From Soonwooa sp032078105 (GTDB lineage: Bacteria; Bacteroidota; Bacteroidia; Flavobacteriales; Weeksellaceae): 64,000 nt of DNA. The DNA lies in the NCBI GenBank assembly GCA_046269235.1, contig JBJZOS010000004.1:124001-188000 (forward strand). The letters run 5' to 3'. Shown piece by piece: positions 8,733-16,569 of the stretch. Within the stretch, counting starts at the first letter, position 1; the number at the start of each line of letters is the position of its first letter. The position numbers and the translations under genes were made by a program. The notes under the pieces are model-generated. The model was not told where the DNA came from. It made no database searches and worked only from the letters and a program-made list of their open reading frames with translations.

Positions 8733-9896
8733 ATGTCAAAGCCAAAACTTATAAGGGTAACAACTGTACCTATTTCTTTAGAAAAGCTACTTGGTAAGCA
8801 ACTTAGCTTCATGGACCAGCACTTCGACTTAAAAGCCGTGTCAGCGGATGCACCAGCATTATCTGAGGTCGGTAAGAAGCTTGGCGTTAAAACCTATCCC
8901 GTCGAAATGACTCGTCAGATTACACCTGTACAAGACCTTAAGGCTTTGTGGAAAATGTACCGATTCCTGAAATTGGAGCGCCCTGCTGTCATTCATTCTC
9001 ATACGCCTAAGGCTGGACTGGTCAGCATGTTGGCAGCAAAGTTGGCAGGTGTTCCTCATCGATTGCATACTGTAGCGGGACTGCCGCTGATGGAAGCGCA
9101 AGGCCTAAAGCGTAAAATTTTGATGTTGGTTGAAGAATTGACTTACGCCGCAGCAACACATGTTTACCCCAACTCTAAGGGTCTATCCGATTTTATCTTA
9201 GAAAATAAATTAACAAAAGGCACAAAGTTGAAAGTTATTGCTAATGGATCATCTAATGGCATCGATACGACTTATTTTGATAAGGATAATCTTGATCAAA
9301 ATGATTTATTTGTCTTAAAAAAGAGCCTTAATATTGAAGATGATGACAAAGTTTTTATTTTTGTAGGGCGATTAGTGGGGGATAAAGGGCTTAATGAACT
9401 TATTGATGCTTTTGATGAGATTGATAGAAATAATACCAAAACAAAACTAATATTAGTCGGCACATTTGAGGACGAGCTTGATCCTTTGCACACGTCAACT
9501 TTGGAAAAAATAAAATCAAATTCCAATATCATTAATGTCGGCTGGCAGACGGATGTTCGACCTTATTTGGCGATAGCAGATATTTTAACTTTCCCGAGTT
9601 ATCGGGAAGGTTTCCCAAATGTTGTGATGCAGGCTGGCGCCATGGGCTTGGCTTCTATAGTTAGCAACATCAACGGCTGTAACGAAATTATAATAGAAAA
9701 TAAAAATGGGTTGATTATCCCTGTTAAGAATAAAAAAGCCTTAGCAGAAGCTATGCAAAAATTGCTAAATGATCAAGTTTTATTAAACAGTTTGAAAACC
9801 AATGCTCGTCCGCTGATTGTTGATCGTTATCAACAGCAAGTCATTTGGGATGCTCTTTTAACAGAATATAAATTTTTGTTAAACGATAACCGTTAA
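8733..9896 (+). CDS. Glycosyltransferase family 4 protein
   Basis: A 387-residue GT-B glycosyltransferase that would add a sugar to a lipid-linked glycan at the cytoplasmic membrane face. The acceptor half has VIHSHTPKAGLVSMLAAKLAGVP near residues 86-110; the donor half has VFIFVGRLVGDKGLNELIDAF near 205 and the EX7E-type motif FPSYREGFPNVVMQAGAMG near 290, which binds the nucleotide sugar. It heads a three-gene set with an initiating sugar transferase and a NeuD-like acyltransferase, which is the arrangement of PglA, PglC and PglD in bacillosamine-type glycan assembly. A near-match promoter box (TACCTTTA, 8708-8715) precedes it. Confidence 0.9.
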   Translation: MSKPKLIRVTTVPISLEKLLGKQLSFMDQHFDLKAVSADAPALSEVGKKLGVKTYPVEMTRQITPVQDLKALWKMYRFLKLERPAVIHSHTPKAGLVSMLAAKLAGVPHRLHTVAGLPLMEAQGLKRKILMLVEELTYAAATHVYPNSKGLSDFILENKLTKGTKLKVIANGSSNGIDTTYFDKDNLDQNDLFVLKKSLNIEDDDKVFIFVGRLVGDKGLNELIDAFDEIDRNNTKTKLILVGTFEDELDPLHTSTLEKIKSNSNIINVGWQTDVRPYLAIADILTFPSYREGFPNVVMQAGAMGLASIVSNINGCNEIIIENKNGLIIPVKNKKALAEAMQKLLNDQVLLNSLKTNARPLIVDRYQQQVIWDALLTEYKFLLNDNR

Positions 9897-9919
9897 AATG
9901 CATTTTTGACTTATGATGT

Positions 9920-9968
9920 GCGAATTACGACGGCTTGGCTTAAAACAAAAAACTATAAACTAAAACAA
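9920..9968. repeat. 7-bp-period repeat array before the sugar transferase gene
   Basis: Heptads GCGAATT, ACGACGG, CTTGGCT, TAAAACA, AAAAACT, ATAAACT, AAAACAA. The AAACT-type units match those at 3430-3457. It fills the gap between the GT4 stop and the TTG start at 9975. Confidence 0.4.
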
Positions 9969-9974
9969 AAAAAA

Positions 9975-10580
9975 TTGTACAAAAACTTCATAAAAAGAAT
10001 ATTAGACGTCGTCTTGGCTAGTCTTGGCTTCATACTATTGTTGCCAATATTTTTAGTGGTGACAATAGGGCTGTATTTTGCCAACCAGGGCAAGCCTTTC
10101 TTTTTTCAAAAACGTCCGGGCAAAAATGAGAAGATTTTTAAAATCATCAAATTCAAAACCATGAATGATAAAACCGACGCCAACGGACAACTTTTACCCG
10201 ATAAAAAACGTTTGACAAAAATAGGAGCCATTGTTCGCAAAACCTCTTTGGATGAGATTCCACAACTTATTAATGTCATCAAAGCTGATATGAGTCTCAT
10301 TGGTCCAAGACCTCTTCTCCCCGAATATTTGGAGATGTATAGTCTAGCACAAAAACGTCGCCACGAGATAAAGCCTGGTATAACGGGCTGGGCACAAGTC
10401 AATGGTCGTAATGCCATATCATGGACCAGAAAGCTGGAGCTTGACGTTGAATATGTCGAGAATATTAATTTTTTGTTAGACTGTAAGATTTTCTTTCTAA
10501 CCATAAAGAAAGTTTTGATTCGGGAAGGTATCTCACAAGAAGGTCAAATAAGTATCGAACCTTTTAATGGAAAAAACTGA
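9975..10580 (+). CDS. Undecaprenyl-phosphate sugar phosphotransferase (bacterial sugar transferase family)
   Basis: About 201 residues from TTG 9975 (MYKNFIKRILD), a small PglC/WecA-unrelated initiating transferase that moves a sugar-1-phosphate from a UDP-sugar onto undecaprenyl phosphate. One re-entrant or membrane helix (DVVLASLGFILLLPIFLVV) is followed by the family core: PFFFQKRPGKNEKIFKIIKF, the KTSLDEIPQLINV motif with the catalytic Asp-Glu pair, LIGPRPLL and KPGITGWAQVNGR. The frame is open to TTG 9906, but that extension would translate repeat sequence and the family begins at the position chosen here. It lies 6 bp before the acyltransferase gene. Confidence 0.9.
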   Translation: MYKNFIKRILDVVLASLGFILLLPIFLVVTIGLYFANQGKPFFFQKRPGKNEKIFKIIKFKTMNDKTDANGQLLPDKKRLTKIGAIVRKTSLDEIPQLINVIKADMSLIGPRPLLPEYLEMYSLAQKRRHEIKPGITGWAQVNGRNAISWTRKLELDVEYVENINFLLDCKIFFLTIKKVLIREGISQEGQISIEPFNGKN

Positions 10581-10586
10581 TACCAA

Positions 10587-11186
10587 ATGAGTTTATATTT
10601 GTACGGAGCTAGCGGTCATGGTAAAGTCGTTTTAGAAATAGCAGAAGCATTGAAGATTCCTGTTGAAGCCTTTATTGATGGTGATCAAACAAAACTTAAT
10701 TTATTGAGCTACCCAATAGTTCATCATGTTCCTGAAAATGTCGAGATAACATTATCTCTTGGTAATAATGTAACAAGAAAAAACATTGCAAATCAACTAT
10801 CGGACTATGTTTTTAAAACATTAATCCATCCAAATGCGCAGATTTCAAAAAGAGCAGAGCTTGGCGCTGGAAGCGTTGTGATGGCCGGGGTTAGTATTAA
10901 CTCTTGTTCCAAGATTGGAGAACATTGTATTATTAATACGAATGCTGCCGTTGATCATGATTGTATATTAGAAGATTTTGTTCATATTTCTCCAAATGCT
11001 TCATTAGCAGGCAATGTTAAAATTGGAGAGCTAACACAAATTGGTATAGGCTCATGCGTCATACAAGGTGTCAAAATCGGAAAAAACTGTATGATAGGCG
11101 CGGGAAGTGTTGTGATAAGAGATATTCCTGATAATGCTATAGTGGTGGGAAATCCAGCTAGAATTATTAAATACCGTCAAGACTAA
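10587..11186 (+). CDS. NeuD/PglD-family sugar O- or N-acyltransferase
   Basis: 199 residues. The N-terminal half is a small Rossmann-like domain (LYLYGASGHGKVVLEIAE) that binds the UDP-sugar; the C-terminal half is a left-handed beta-helix of hexapeptide repeats (GAGSVVMAGVSIN through GAGSVVIRDIPDNAIVVGNPAR). His in AAVDHDCILEDF is the expected catalytic base and the following HISPNA stretch is typical of PglD. It would acetylate an amino sugar or hydroxyl using acetyl-CoA. The aminotransferase that normally makes its substrate is not next to it. A terminator follows at once. Confidence 0.9.
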   Translation: MSLYLYGASGHGKVVLEIAEALKIPVEAFIDGDQTKLNLLSYPIVHHVPENVEITLSLGNNVTRKNIANQLSDYVFKTLIHPNAQISKRAELGAGSVVMAGVSINSCSKIGEHCIINTNAAVDHDCILEDFVHISPNASLAGNVKIGELTQIGIGSCVIQGVKIGKNCMIGAGSVVIRDIPDNAIVVGNPARIIKYRQD

Positions 11187-11206
11187 ATTATCGGACAAGT
11201 AAAAAC

Positions 11207-11237
11207 AATCAAGGCCTCCCATTGGGAAGCCTTGATT
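11207..11237. terminator. Bidirectional terminator, glycan operon / HU gene
   Basis: 14-bp arms AATCAAGGCCTCCC and GGGAAGCCTTGATT with one mismatch and an ATT loop. Lies between convergent genes. Confidence 0.85.
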
Positions 11238-11259
11238 TATTCTGTATAAGAATTAAGAA

Positions 11260-11550
11260 TTATTTCTTCTTTGCGCCAGCCACTGCAGTAGCTAAGTCAG
11301 CTCCAGCTTTGAACTTTGCAACTTTTTTAGCAGCAATTTTAATTGGTTTTTTAGTTGCAGGGTTGATACCTTGTCGAGCAGCTCTTTCAGATACTGAGAA
11401 AGTCCCGAATCCTACTAAAGAAACCTTACCTTCTTTCTTTTTTAAAGTAGTTGTAACGTTGCTGATGAAAGATTCTAAAGCTTTCTTAGCAGCTACTTTT
11501 GTGATTTCTGCGTCCTTTGCGATTGCATCGATTAATTCAGATTTGTTCAT
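11260..11550 (-). CDS. HU family DNA-binding protein
   Basis: 96 residues, the usual length. Starts MNKSELIDAIAKDAEITK, has the core VSLVGFGTFSVSERAARQG with the flexible-arm motif GINPATKKPI (Asn-Pro intercalating tip), and ends in a Lys/Ala-rich tail. HU bends and compacts DNA as a dimer. It has its own strong promoter and is monocistronic. Confidence 0.95.
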   Translation of the reverse strand: MNKSELIDAIAKDAEITKVAAKKALESFISNVTTTLKKKEGKVSLVGFGTFSVSERAARQGINPATKKPIKIAAKKVAKFKAGADLATAVAGAKKK

Positions 11551-11582
11551 AATTGTATTTAATTAAAGTTATGTTGTTATAG

Positions 11583-11612
11583 CAAATATAGAACATTTTT
11601 CATTTCACACAA
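11583..11612 (-). promoter_or_regulatory. Bacteroidota-type promoter of the HU gene
   Basis: TTG (11612-11610), 19-nt spacer, TATATTTG (11590-11583) on the minus strand: a full consensus match. It gives a leader of roughly 30 nt. The 335-bp HU-panD gap otherwise contains only AT-rich sequence and the panD promoter. Confidence 0.85.
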
Positions 11613-11852
11613 GTATTTTTGTGTTTTTTAGAGAAAAATATAGTATTTTTTTTATTATGATACAAAATTCATAATTTTATTATTTACCAAATTAAGGGCT
11701 TTTTTTGAATGTTGTAATATTGTTATTGCCATTGTATAAGGATATTAGCAATATTTGTCTTTTACAATTGTAAATTATTGATTCTTGAATTTTAATATTA
11801 AACTTTTGTTAAGTTACTTGTACTAATACGAATAATTTAAGCTTCGTTTTTA

Positions 11853-11881
11853 TTGAAAAATACTTATTTGTAGTAAATTTG
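11853..11881 (+). promoter_or_regulatory. Promoter of panD, probably giving a leaderless mRNA
   Basis: TTG (11853-11855), 18-nt spacer, TAAATTTG (11874-11881). The ATG of panD starts 5 nt after the box, so transcription should begin at or within a few bases of the start codon. Confidence 0.7.
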
Positions 11882-11885
11882 CAAC

Positions 11886-12236
11886 ATGTTAATAGAAGTA
11901 TTCAAATCCAAAATACACAGAGTTAAAGTCACAGAGTCTGACCTTAACTACATCGGAAGCATTACCATAGACGAAGATCTTATCGACGCAGCTGGCCTTA
12001 TCGTGGGCGAACGTGTCTATATTGTTAATGTTAACAATGGCGAACGTTTTGACACTTACGTTATTAAAGGAACTCGCGGTTCTGGCGAGATCTGTCTCAA
12101 TGGCCCAGCAGCAAGAAAAGTGCACAAAGGAGATACCGTTATCATTATTGCCTATGCACAGATGTCGCCTGAGGAAGCTAAAACTTTCCAGCCAAAAATC
12201 GTTTTCCCGAACGAAGATACCAACCTTTTAACTTAA
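11886..12236 (+). CDS. panD: Aspartate 1-decarboxylase PanD
   Basis: 116 residues. Makes beta-alanine from L-aspartate for pantothenate and CoA synthesis. It is a pyruvoyl enzyme: the self-cleavage site Gly24-Ser25 (YIGSIT) is present, so Ser25 becomes the pyruvoyl group. Tyr and Arg active-site residues lie in ERVYIVNVNNGERFDTYVI and NGPAAR. The gene is followed 3 bp later by a membrane protein gene in the same direction, likely co-transcribed. The promoter position suggests a leaderless message. Confidence 0.96.
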   Translation: MLIEVFKSKIHRVKVTESDLNYIGSITIDEDLIDAAGLIVGERVYIVNVNNGERFDTYVIKGTRGSGEICLNGPAARKVHKGDTVIIIAYAQMSPEEAKTFQPKIVFPNEDTNLLT

Positions 12237-12239
12237 TGA

Positions 12240-13244
12240 ATGGCTGACGCTAAAAAAAATAATCCTATAAAAACGGCAATCACCATTGCTGTATCGCTTG
12301 CTTTTGCAGGCTTTTTTTTGTGGCTTGCTTTAAAGGGTTTGGACTTTGAGGTGATAAAAGCTTCTTTGTCGAAAGCCAATTATCTGTGGGTAGCTTTTGC
12401 AGCCTGTTTTGGCTTGGGTGCTTATTGGTTTCGAGCAGTGCGTTGGAATCTTTTGTTAGAGCCAATGGGACATTCGATATCGAATAGTAATTCGTTGTGG
12501 TCGATTTCGTTTGGATATTTGATGAATTTGACCATCCCAAGAAGTGGCGAAGTGGCGCGTGCAACAGCTTTGTATGGTGTCGAAAAAGTGCCTGTTGACC
12601 AATCTTTTGGGACGATTATCCTAGAGCGTGTTGTCGATTTGGTTTGTATGTTGGCCTTTTTGGGTTTGACTTTGATTTTTAAGTACGATGCTATTTTGTC
12701 ATTTTACAAACAATCAGGCGTTAATATTAATCCCAACAAAATTGCTCTGACATTTGGAGCTTTGGCTGGGTGTGGTATAATCTTTTTTGCAATACGAAAA
12801 AAGCTGGTTAATGTACCTGTCCTTGGTAAAATAGTTGGTTTTATTGACGGAATCCTCGACGGATTAATGTCAATCTTCCGAATGAAACAAAAGGTTAAAT
12901 TTATTCTTTATACAGTTTTAATCTGGGTTTGCTATTATTTTGCGGCTTATCTAGTTTGTTTTTCTCTTCCCGAAACTTCTGATTTTGGATTTGCTGATGG
13001 CTTTTTCATTTTGGTGGTGGGGACCTTGGGAATGATTATCCCAGCGTCTGGCGGAATTGGTGCGTTTAACTTGGCGATGAAGTTTGGTTTTATGGCGCTA
13101 TTTATCTCCATGGGGAAAGACGGCAATGTTGGCGGTGAAGTCGGTTTGATCTATTCTTTCATTTCGTTGCCATTGCAGATTTGTATCATGTTGGTTATGG
13201 GATTAATTTCCATCCCAATGTTGGCGAAAGCGAGAAAGTTCTAG
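12240..13244 (+). CDS. Flippase-like integral membrane protein (lysylphosphatidylglycerol synthase TM-region family)
   Basis: 334 residues with about eight hydrophobic segments, beginning AVSLAFAGFFLWLALKGLDF. The family motif region YWFRAVRWNLLLEPMG, the segment GYLMNLTIPRSGEVARATAL and the later GTLGMIIPASGGIGAFNLAMKFG are those of the UPF0104/AglD-type flippase-like domain. Known relatives act in lipid or glycolipid transfer in the cytoplasmic membrane; the substrate here is unknown. Translationally close to panD (3-bp gap), but the functions have no obvious link. Confidence 0.85.
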   Translation: MADAKKNNPIKTAITIAVSLAFAGFFLWLALKGLDFEVIKASLSKANYLWVAFAACFGLGAYWFRAVRWNLLLEPMGHSISNSNSLWSISFGYLMNLTIPRSGEVARATALYGVEKVPVDQSFGTIILERVVDLVCMLAFLGLTLIFKYDAILSFYKQSGVNINPNKIALTFGALAGCGIIFFAIRKKLVNVPVLGKIVGFIDGILDGLMSIFRMKQKVKFILYTVLIWVCYYFAAYLVCFSLPETSDFGFADGFFILVVGTLGMIIPASGGIGAFNLAMKFGFMALFISMGKDGNVGGEVGLIYSFISLPLQICIMLVMGLISIPMLAKARKF

Positions 13245-13409
13245 TTAAAAAGATTCAATAGCCAGGATTTAGACTAAAGAAATAACCACAAGATTTTAAG
13301 ATAGTCAAATACGTCTGGTCGAGTCGCCTAGTGTATCAAGATTTGTACTAATAACTTTTCGTTCTTTTTTTAATTTTACTTAAAGTGACGATTTTAATAA
13401 AATTCAACC

Positions 13410-13567
13410 ATGGAAAACGAAGCAATTAATTATATCAATTCGCACCACCTTATCTGGATAAATAGGATTCGGGAGAAAAATATTTTTACACAAAAGGAAT
13501 TATAGAACAAAGCCATGTCGAAAAAACGATGGAGTTTATTTTAATTTTAAATAAGTATAATCCTTAA
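13410..13567 (+). pseudogene. Possible decayed short gene (frameshifted)
   Basis: In the 349-bp gap after the flippase-like gene. ATG 13410 opens a 31-codon frame (MENEAINYINSHHLIWINRI and onward) ending at TAG; shifting frame near 13495 continues with GIIEQSHVEKTMEFILILNK to a TAA at 13565. Together the two pieces read like one small protein with a frameshift. I recognise no family, and both pieces could be chance. Confidence 0.25.
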
Positions 13568-13593
13568 TTTATAGCATCACTAATAATTAAAAA

Positions 13594-13974
13594 ATGATTT
13601 GTCCTTGCTGCTCTGGCAAAACCTACGAGGCATGTTGCCAACCTTTCCACAAAGGGGATAAAGCTGCACCAACAGCCGAAGCTTTGATGCGATCACGTTT
13701 TTCTGCTTTTGCAATTCCGAATGCTGATTATCTTTGGGAAACGACACTTCCGTCCAAAAGGAAATTCCATGATAAAGGGGAGTTGCAAGAATGGGCTGAA
13801 ATAAATACTTGGACAAGACTTGAAATCATAAGAACGCCGGCGCTTAATCAGGTCGAGTTCAAAGCCTATTACACCGACCAAGATGGCAAACTGCAAATCC
13901 ATCACGAATTTTCATATTTCCAACCTGTGAAGGGTCGTTGGTATTATGTTTCGGGAGATTTTTTTGAAGATTAG
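13594..13974 (+). CDS. YchJ family protein (UPF0225, SEC-C-like metal-binding motif)
   Basis: 126 residues. The N-terminus CPCCSGKTYEACCQPFH is the Cys-rich zinc-binding motif of the SEC-C/YchJ type, followed by PTAEALMRSRFSAFAI and the NTF2-like core ending GRWYYVSGDF. These conserved cytoplasmic proteins have no established reaction. Independent gene with no operon partner visible. Confidence 0.88.
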   Translation: MICPCCSGKTYEACCQPFHKGDKAAPTAEALMRSRFSAFAIPNADYLWETTLPSKRKFHDKGELQEWAEINTWTRLEIIRTPALNQVEFKAYYTDQDGKLQIHHEFSYFQPVKGRWYYVSGDFFED

Positions 13975-14049
13975 AAAAACACGAAAACAATTTCCGTAAA
14001 ACATAGTTTCACTTATTTTTACCAAAAAATCTCATTTATTTCAAACTAA

Positions 14050-14676
14050 ATGAAGAAGATATTACTCGTATTCAGCTTATTGTTCATGTCGCTTTTTAAA
14101 GCACAAAACAATCCAGATCAACAAGGCTTAAAACCCATCATCGAACAAATTATTGATGGTTTTTCTAGCAAAAATGCACATAAAATCAATGCTTTCGTCA
14201 ACAAAGATTTAGGAATTGGAGTTGTTTTTAAATCTGAAAATCAGATCATCTATCTCAATATATAAGAGATGGATTTTTCTTTAAACTTTCCTGGTCAAAA
14301 GACTTTTTGGAATATTACTACACCGTCAACCATTAAGTTTGAGAGAACGCCTGGTTATAATGCTGATAAAAAAACTTGGAGCAGCTACGGAACATTTTTT
14401 CAAATAGATTCACCCATTGTACTTTATTTTTCTGATGAATTTGCAGAACGAGGCAATGACCTTTCTGACCAAACTATTTTTAAAGTTAACGACAACACAG
14501 AAAATACCGCTTATGTTGTTTTGGCTGAGAAAAATGCAAAAGGACTTCAGTTTATTTTAACGAAAATCGATGCTAATTGGACTTTGACGTTTTTTGATCT
14601 TTTGAATATTTATAATTTTATTCCAAATTTTTCTTTTTCTGTCTCAAAACATACAAATACAAACTTTCCACTTTAG
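14050..14676 (+). pseudogene. Exported hypothetical protein interrupted by an in-frame TAA
   Basis: The frame from ATG 14050 begins with a signal peptide (MKKILLVFSLLFMSLFKAQ) and continues through FVNKDLGIGVVFKSENQIIYLNI to TAA at 14263-14265. The same frame then goes on from 14266 without any further stop to 14676, with a coherent beta-rich protein ending DANWTLTFFDLLNIYNF. Flavobacteria have exported proteins of about 200 residues with the same layout (FVNKxxGI near the start and a W-TxFD end). One nonsense codon therefore splits one gene. Its last 59 bp overlap the convergent VF530-family gene. Confidence 0.6.
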
Positions 14677-14860
14677 TGCGTGCCCAAGGTGTTTTGCGAA
14701 GAAATTTTAACGAAGACGAAACGCTAGGATTCTCACCAGTAAAGCATCTGATATTAATTTGCTTTCCCAATTCGCCATAGCCTTTGTAATATTCTAAAAG
14801 TTCTTCTAAAATGCTATCTAAGCGTTTTCCGTGAAGTGGGTCTTTAGAATTTTGGTCCAT
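14618..14860 (-). CDS. VF530 family DNA-binding protein (DUF2132)
   Basis: 80 residues. The family signature is clear: DPLHGKRLDSILEELLEYY, GELGKQINIRCFT, then SSLKFLRKTPWARTKVESLYL. The structural family (first solved from Vibrio fischeri VF530) is a small helical protein with possible DNA binding; its role is not established. The 3-prime end overlaps the convergent broken gene. Confidence 0.88.
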   Translation of the reverse strand: MDQNSKDPLHGKRLDSILEELLEYYKGYGELGKQINIRCFTGENPSVSSSLKFLRKTPWARTKVESLYLYVLRQKKKNLE

Positions 14861-14963
14861 ACTTTTTTTGTAAAAATACTAAAACGAAAAGCTTAGTTCA
14901 CAATTTTGCATTTTAAATTCCTCTCAAACTTCACTATCTTAGCTTCATTAAACAGGCATAAAA

Positions 14964-15125
14964 ATGAGCAGAAATACGGATGCCAACCGAAAAGCGCACA
15001 AGAAAAAAATCGACCAAAAAAAGAGGAAAGCTCACGAAGCCGACGAAAAACGAAAAGCTCGATTGAAAGAAATTAGAGCTAGCTTTACTGAAAAGGAGAA
15101 TCAACAAGAAGATAGCAAATCATGA
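14964..15125 (+). CDS. Small lysine-rich protein, overlaps sbcD start
   Basis: 53 residues, missed by length-limited gene finding. Sequence starts MSRNTDANRKAHKKKID and is almost all Lys, Arg, Glu and Ala, so it is probably one long charged helix that could bind nucleic acid or pair in a coiled coil. Its TGA overlaps the ATG of sbcD by 4 bp (ATGA at 15122-15125), a typical translational-coupling arrangement. No family recognised. The charged composition and exact overlap make it likely a real gene. Confidence 0.6.
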   Translation: MSRNTDANRKAHKKKIDQKKRKAHEADEKRKARLKEIRASFTEKENQQEDSKS

Positions 15126-16327
15126 AAATTTTACATACTGCCGATTGGCATTTAGGGAAACGCCTTGACCGATTTTCACGATTGGAAGAACAAGTTTCGG
15201 TAATGAATAAAATCGTTGAAATCGCTGATGAACAAAAGGTTGATATCGTTATTGTTGCAGGCGATCTGTTCGATAATTTCAATCCTAGTGTTGATGCGGT
15301 GGAGCTTTTTTACAAAACCTTAAAGCGACTTTCCAATAACGGAAAACGTCCCATAATCGCCATCGCCGGAAATCACGATTCCCCCAATTTGATAGATGCG
15401 CCAGATCCGTTGGCTCGCGAATGTGGCATTATTCTCATTGGTCATCCGCAAGCGAAAGTTCAAGAATTTGAGTTAGAAAATTTTAAAATTCTAAATTCTC
15501 AGGAAGGATTTTTAGAACTAAAATTGAATCAATTTGAGTACCCAATTCGAGTAATTCATACCGCTTACGCTAATGAAGTTCGACTGAAACAGTACTTCGG
15601 TGAAGAAAAAGAAAAAGCCCTCAACGACACTTTAGCTGCGCATTGGAAGTCAATTGCCGAGGAATTTTGTGATGAAAACGGTGTTAATATTTTGACCACG
15701 CATTTATACATGAATAAGCGTGGCGCTTTACTTTTGGAAGAACCAGAAGGTGAAAAACCAATCAAAATCGGAAATGCAGACATGGTGTATTCTGATGCGA
15801 TTCCCAATCAAATACAATATACGGCTTTGGGACATTTGCACGGATTCAGAAATATTGGAACGGAAGAAAAGCCCGTTGTTTACAGCTCATCACCGCTTTG
15901 TTATAGCTTTTCCGAAGCTGGACAAACCAAGTACGTTTCCGTTATTGATGCAAAACCCAAGGATAAGGTGTCTTTTGAAAAAATTGAATTAAAAGCTGGA
16001 CGACAATTGGTTAGAAAAAGTTTCGATAATGTTGATGAGACGGTTGCTTGGCTTACACATAATCCAAATACGTTGGTAGAATTGAGCATTGAATCTGATT
16101 CCTATCTAAAAGCTGGCGATCGCAAACGAATTTTTCAAAGTCATGACGGAATTATTTATTTGATTCCGAAAGTGAAAAATTTCGAAAACCAGAAGACAGA
16201 CATCGTTGAAATTGATATTACTAAAGATTTAGAACCGCTTTTCGTAGATTATTTTAAGTCGAAAAATGCAAATCAAGAACCGAACGAAGACTTAGTAGAT
16301 TTGTTTAAAGAAATTCAAAAAGAATAG
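15122..16327 (+). CDS. sbcD: Exonuclease subunit SbcD
   Basis: 401 residues, the Mre11-like nuclease of the SbcCD complex, which cuts DNA hairpins and processes double-strand ends. The calcineurin-type metal sites are intact: TADWHLGKRLD (Asp8, His10), AGDLFDN, AGNHDSPNL, and later LTTHLYMNK and GHLHGFR. The C-terminal capping domain follows. It forms an operon with sbcC, though 242 bp separate them, and is coupled to the small Lys-rich gene upstream. Confidence 0.95.
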   Translation: MKILHTADWHLGKRLDRFSRLEEQVSVMNKIVEIADEQKVDIVIVAGDLFDNFNPSVDAVELFYKTLKRLSNNGKRPIIAIAGNHDSPNLIDAPDPLARECGIILIGHPQAKVQEFELENFKILNSQEGFLELKLNQFEYPIRVIHTAYANEVRLKQYFGEEKEKALNDTLAAHWKSIAEEFCDENGVNILTTHLYMNKRGALLLEEPEGEKPIKIGNADMVYSDAIPNQIQYTALGHLHGFRNIGTEEKPVVYSSSPLCYSFSEAGQTKYVSVIDAKPKDKVSFEKIELKAGRQLVRKSFDNVDETVAWLTHNPNTLVELSIESDSYLKAGDRKRIFQSHDGIIYLIPKVKNFENQKTDIVEIDITKDLEPLFVDYFKSKNANQEPNEDLVDLFKEIQKE

Positions 16328-16569
16328 CGATTTCAATTAAGATTGAAAAAGATAATCAATTTTTTGATGCATACTTCTTTGTTCTAATACCATGTTCTTG
16401 TTGATGTAACTTCGGACAAACAAAGCTTAATAGTGCATCAGGAAGTTAAGGATTTTGTTTTTTATACCTAGTCAAGAAGACCCACAACTTTAGCTTGCAA
16501 TTTTATAGACTTTGATTGATGGTAGATTTGAAGATGTACCAAAGCTTGCAAAAAAGAATTTTAAAAATT

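Noticed and set aside
9906..9974. 23-codon extension of the sugar transferase
   Set aside because: Translates the 7-bp-period repeat, and the family starts at MYKNFIKR.
16516..16569. 18-codon N-terminal extension of SbcC
   Set aside because: Family members begin at MIPxKLTIEGLYSY; the extension is not conserved in kind and lies in AT-rich non-coding sequence.
16328..16569. Possible gene remnant between sbcD and sbcC
   Set aside because: Short frames with scattered stops and no recognisable motif; treated as plain intergenic sequence.
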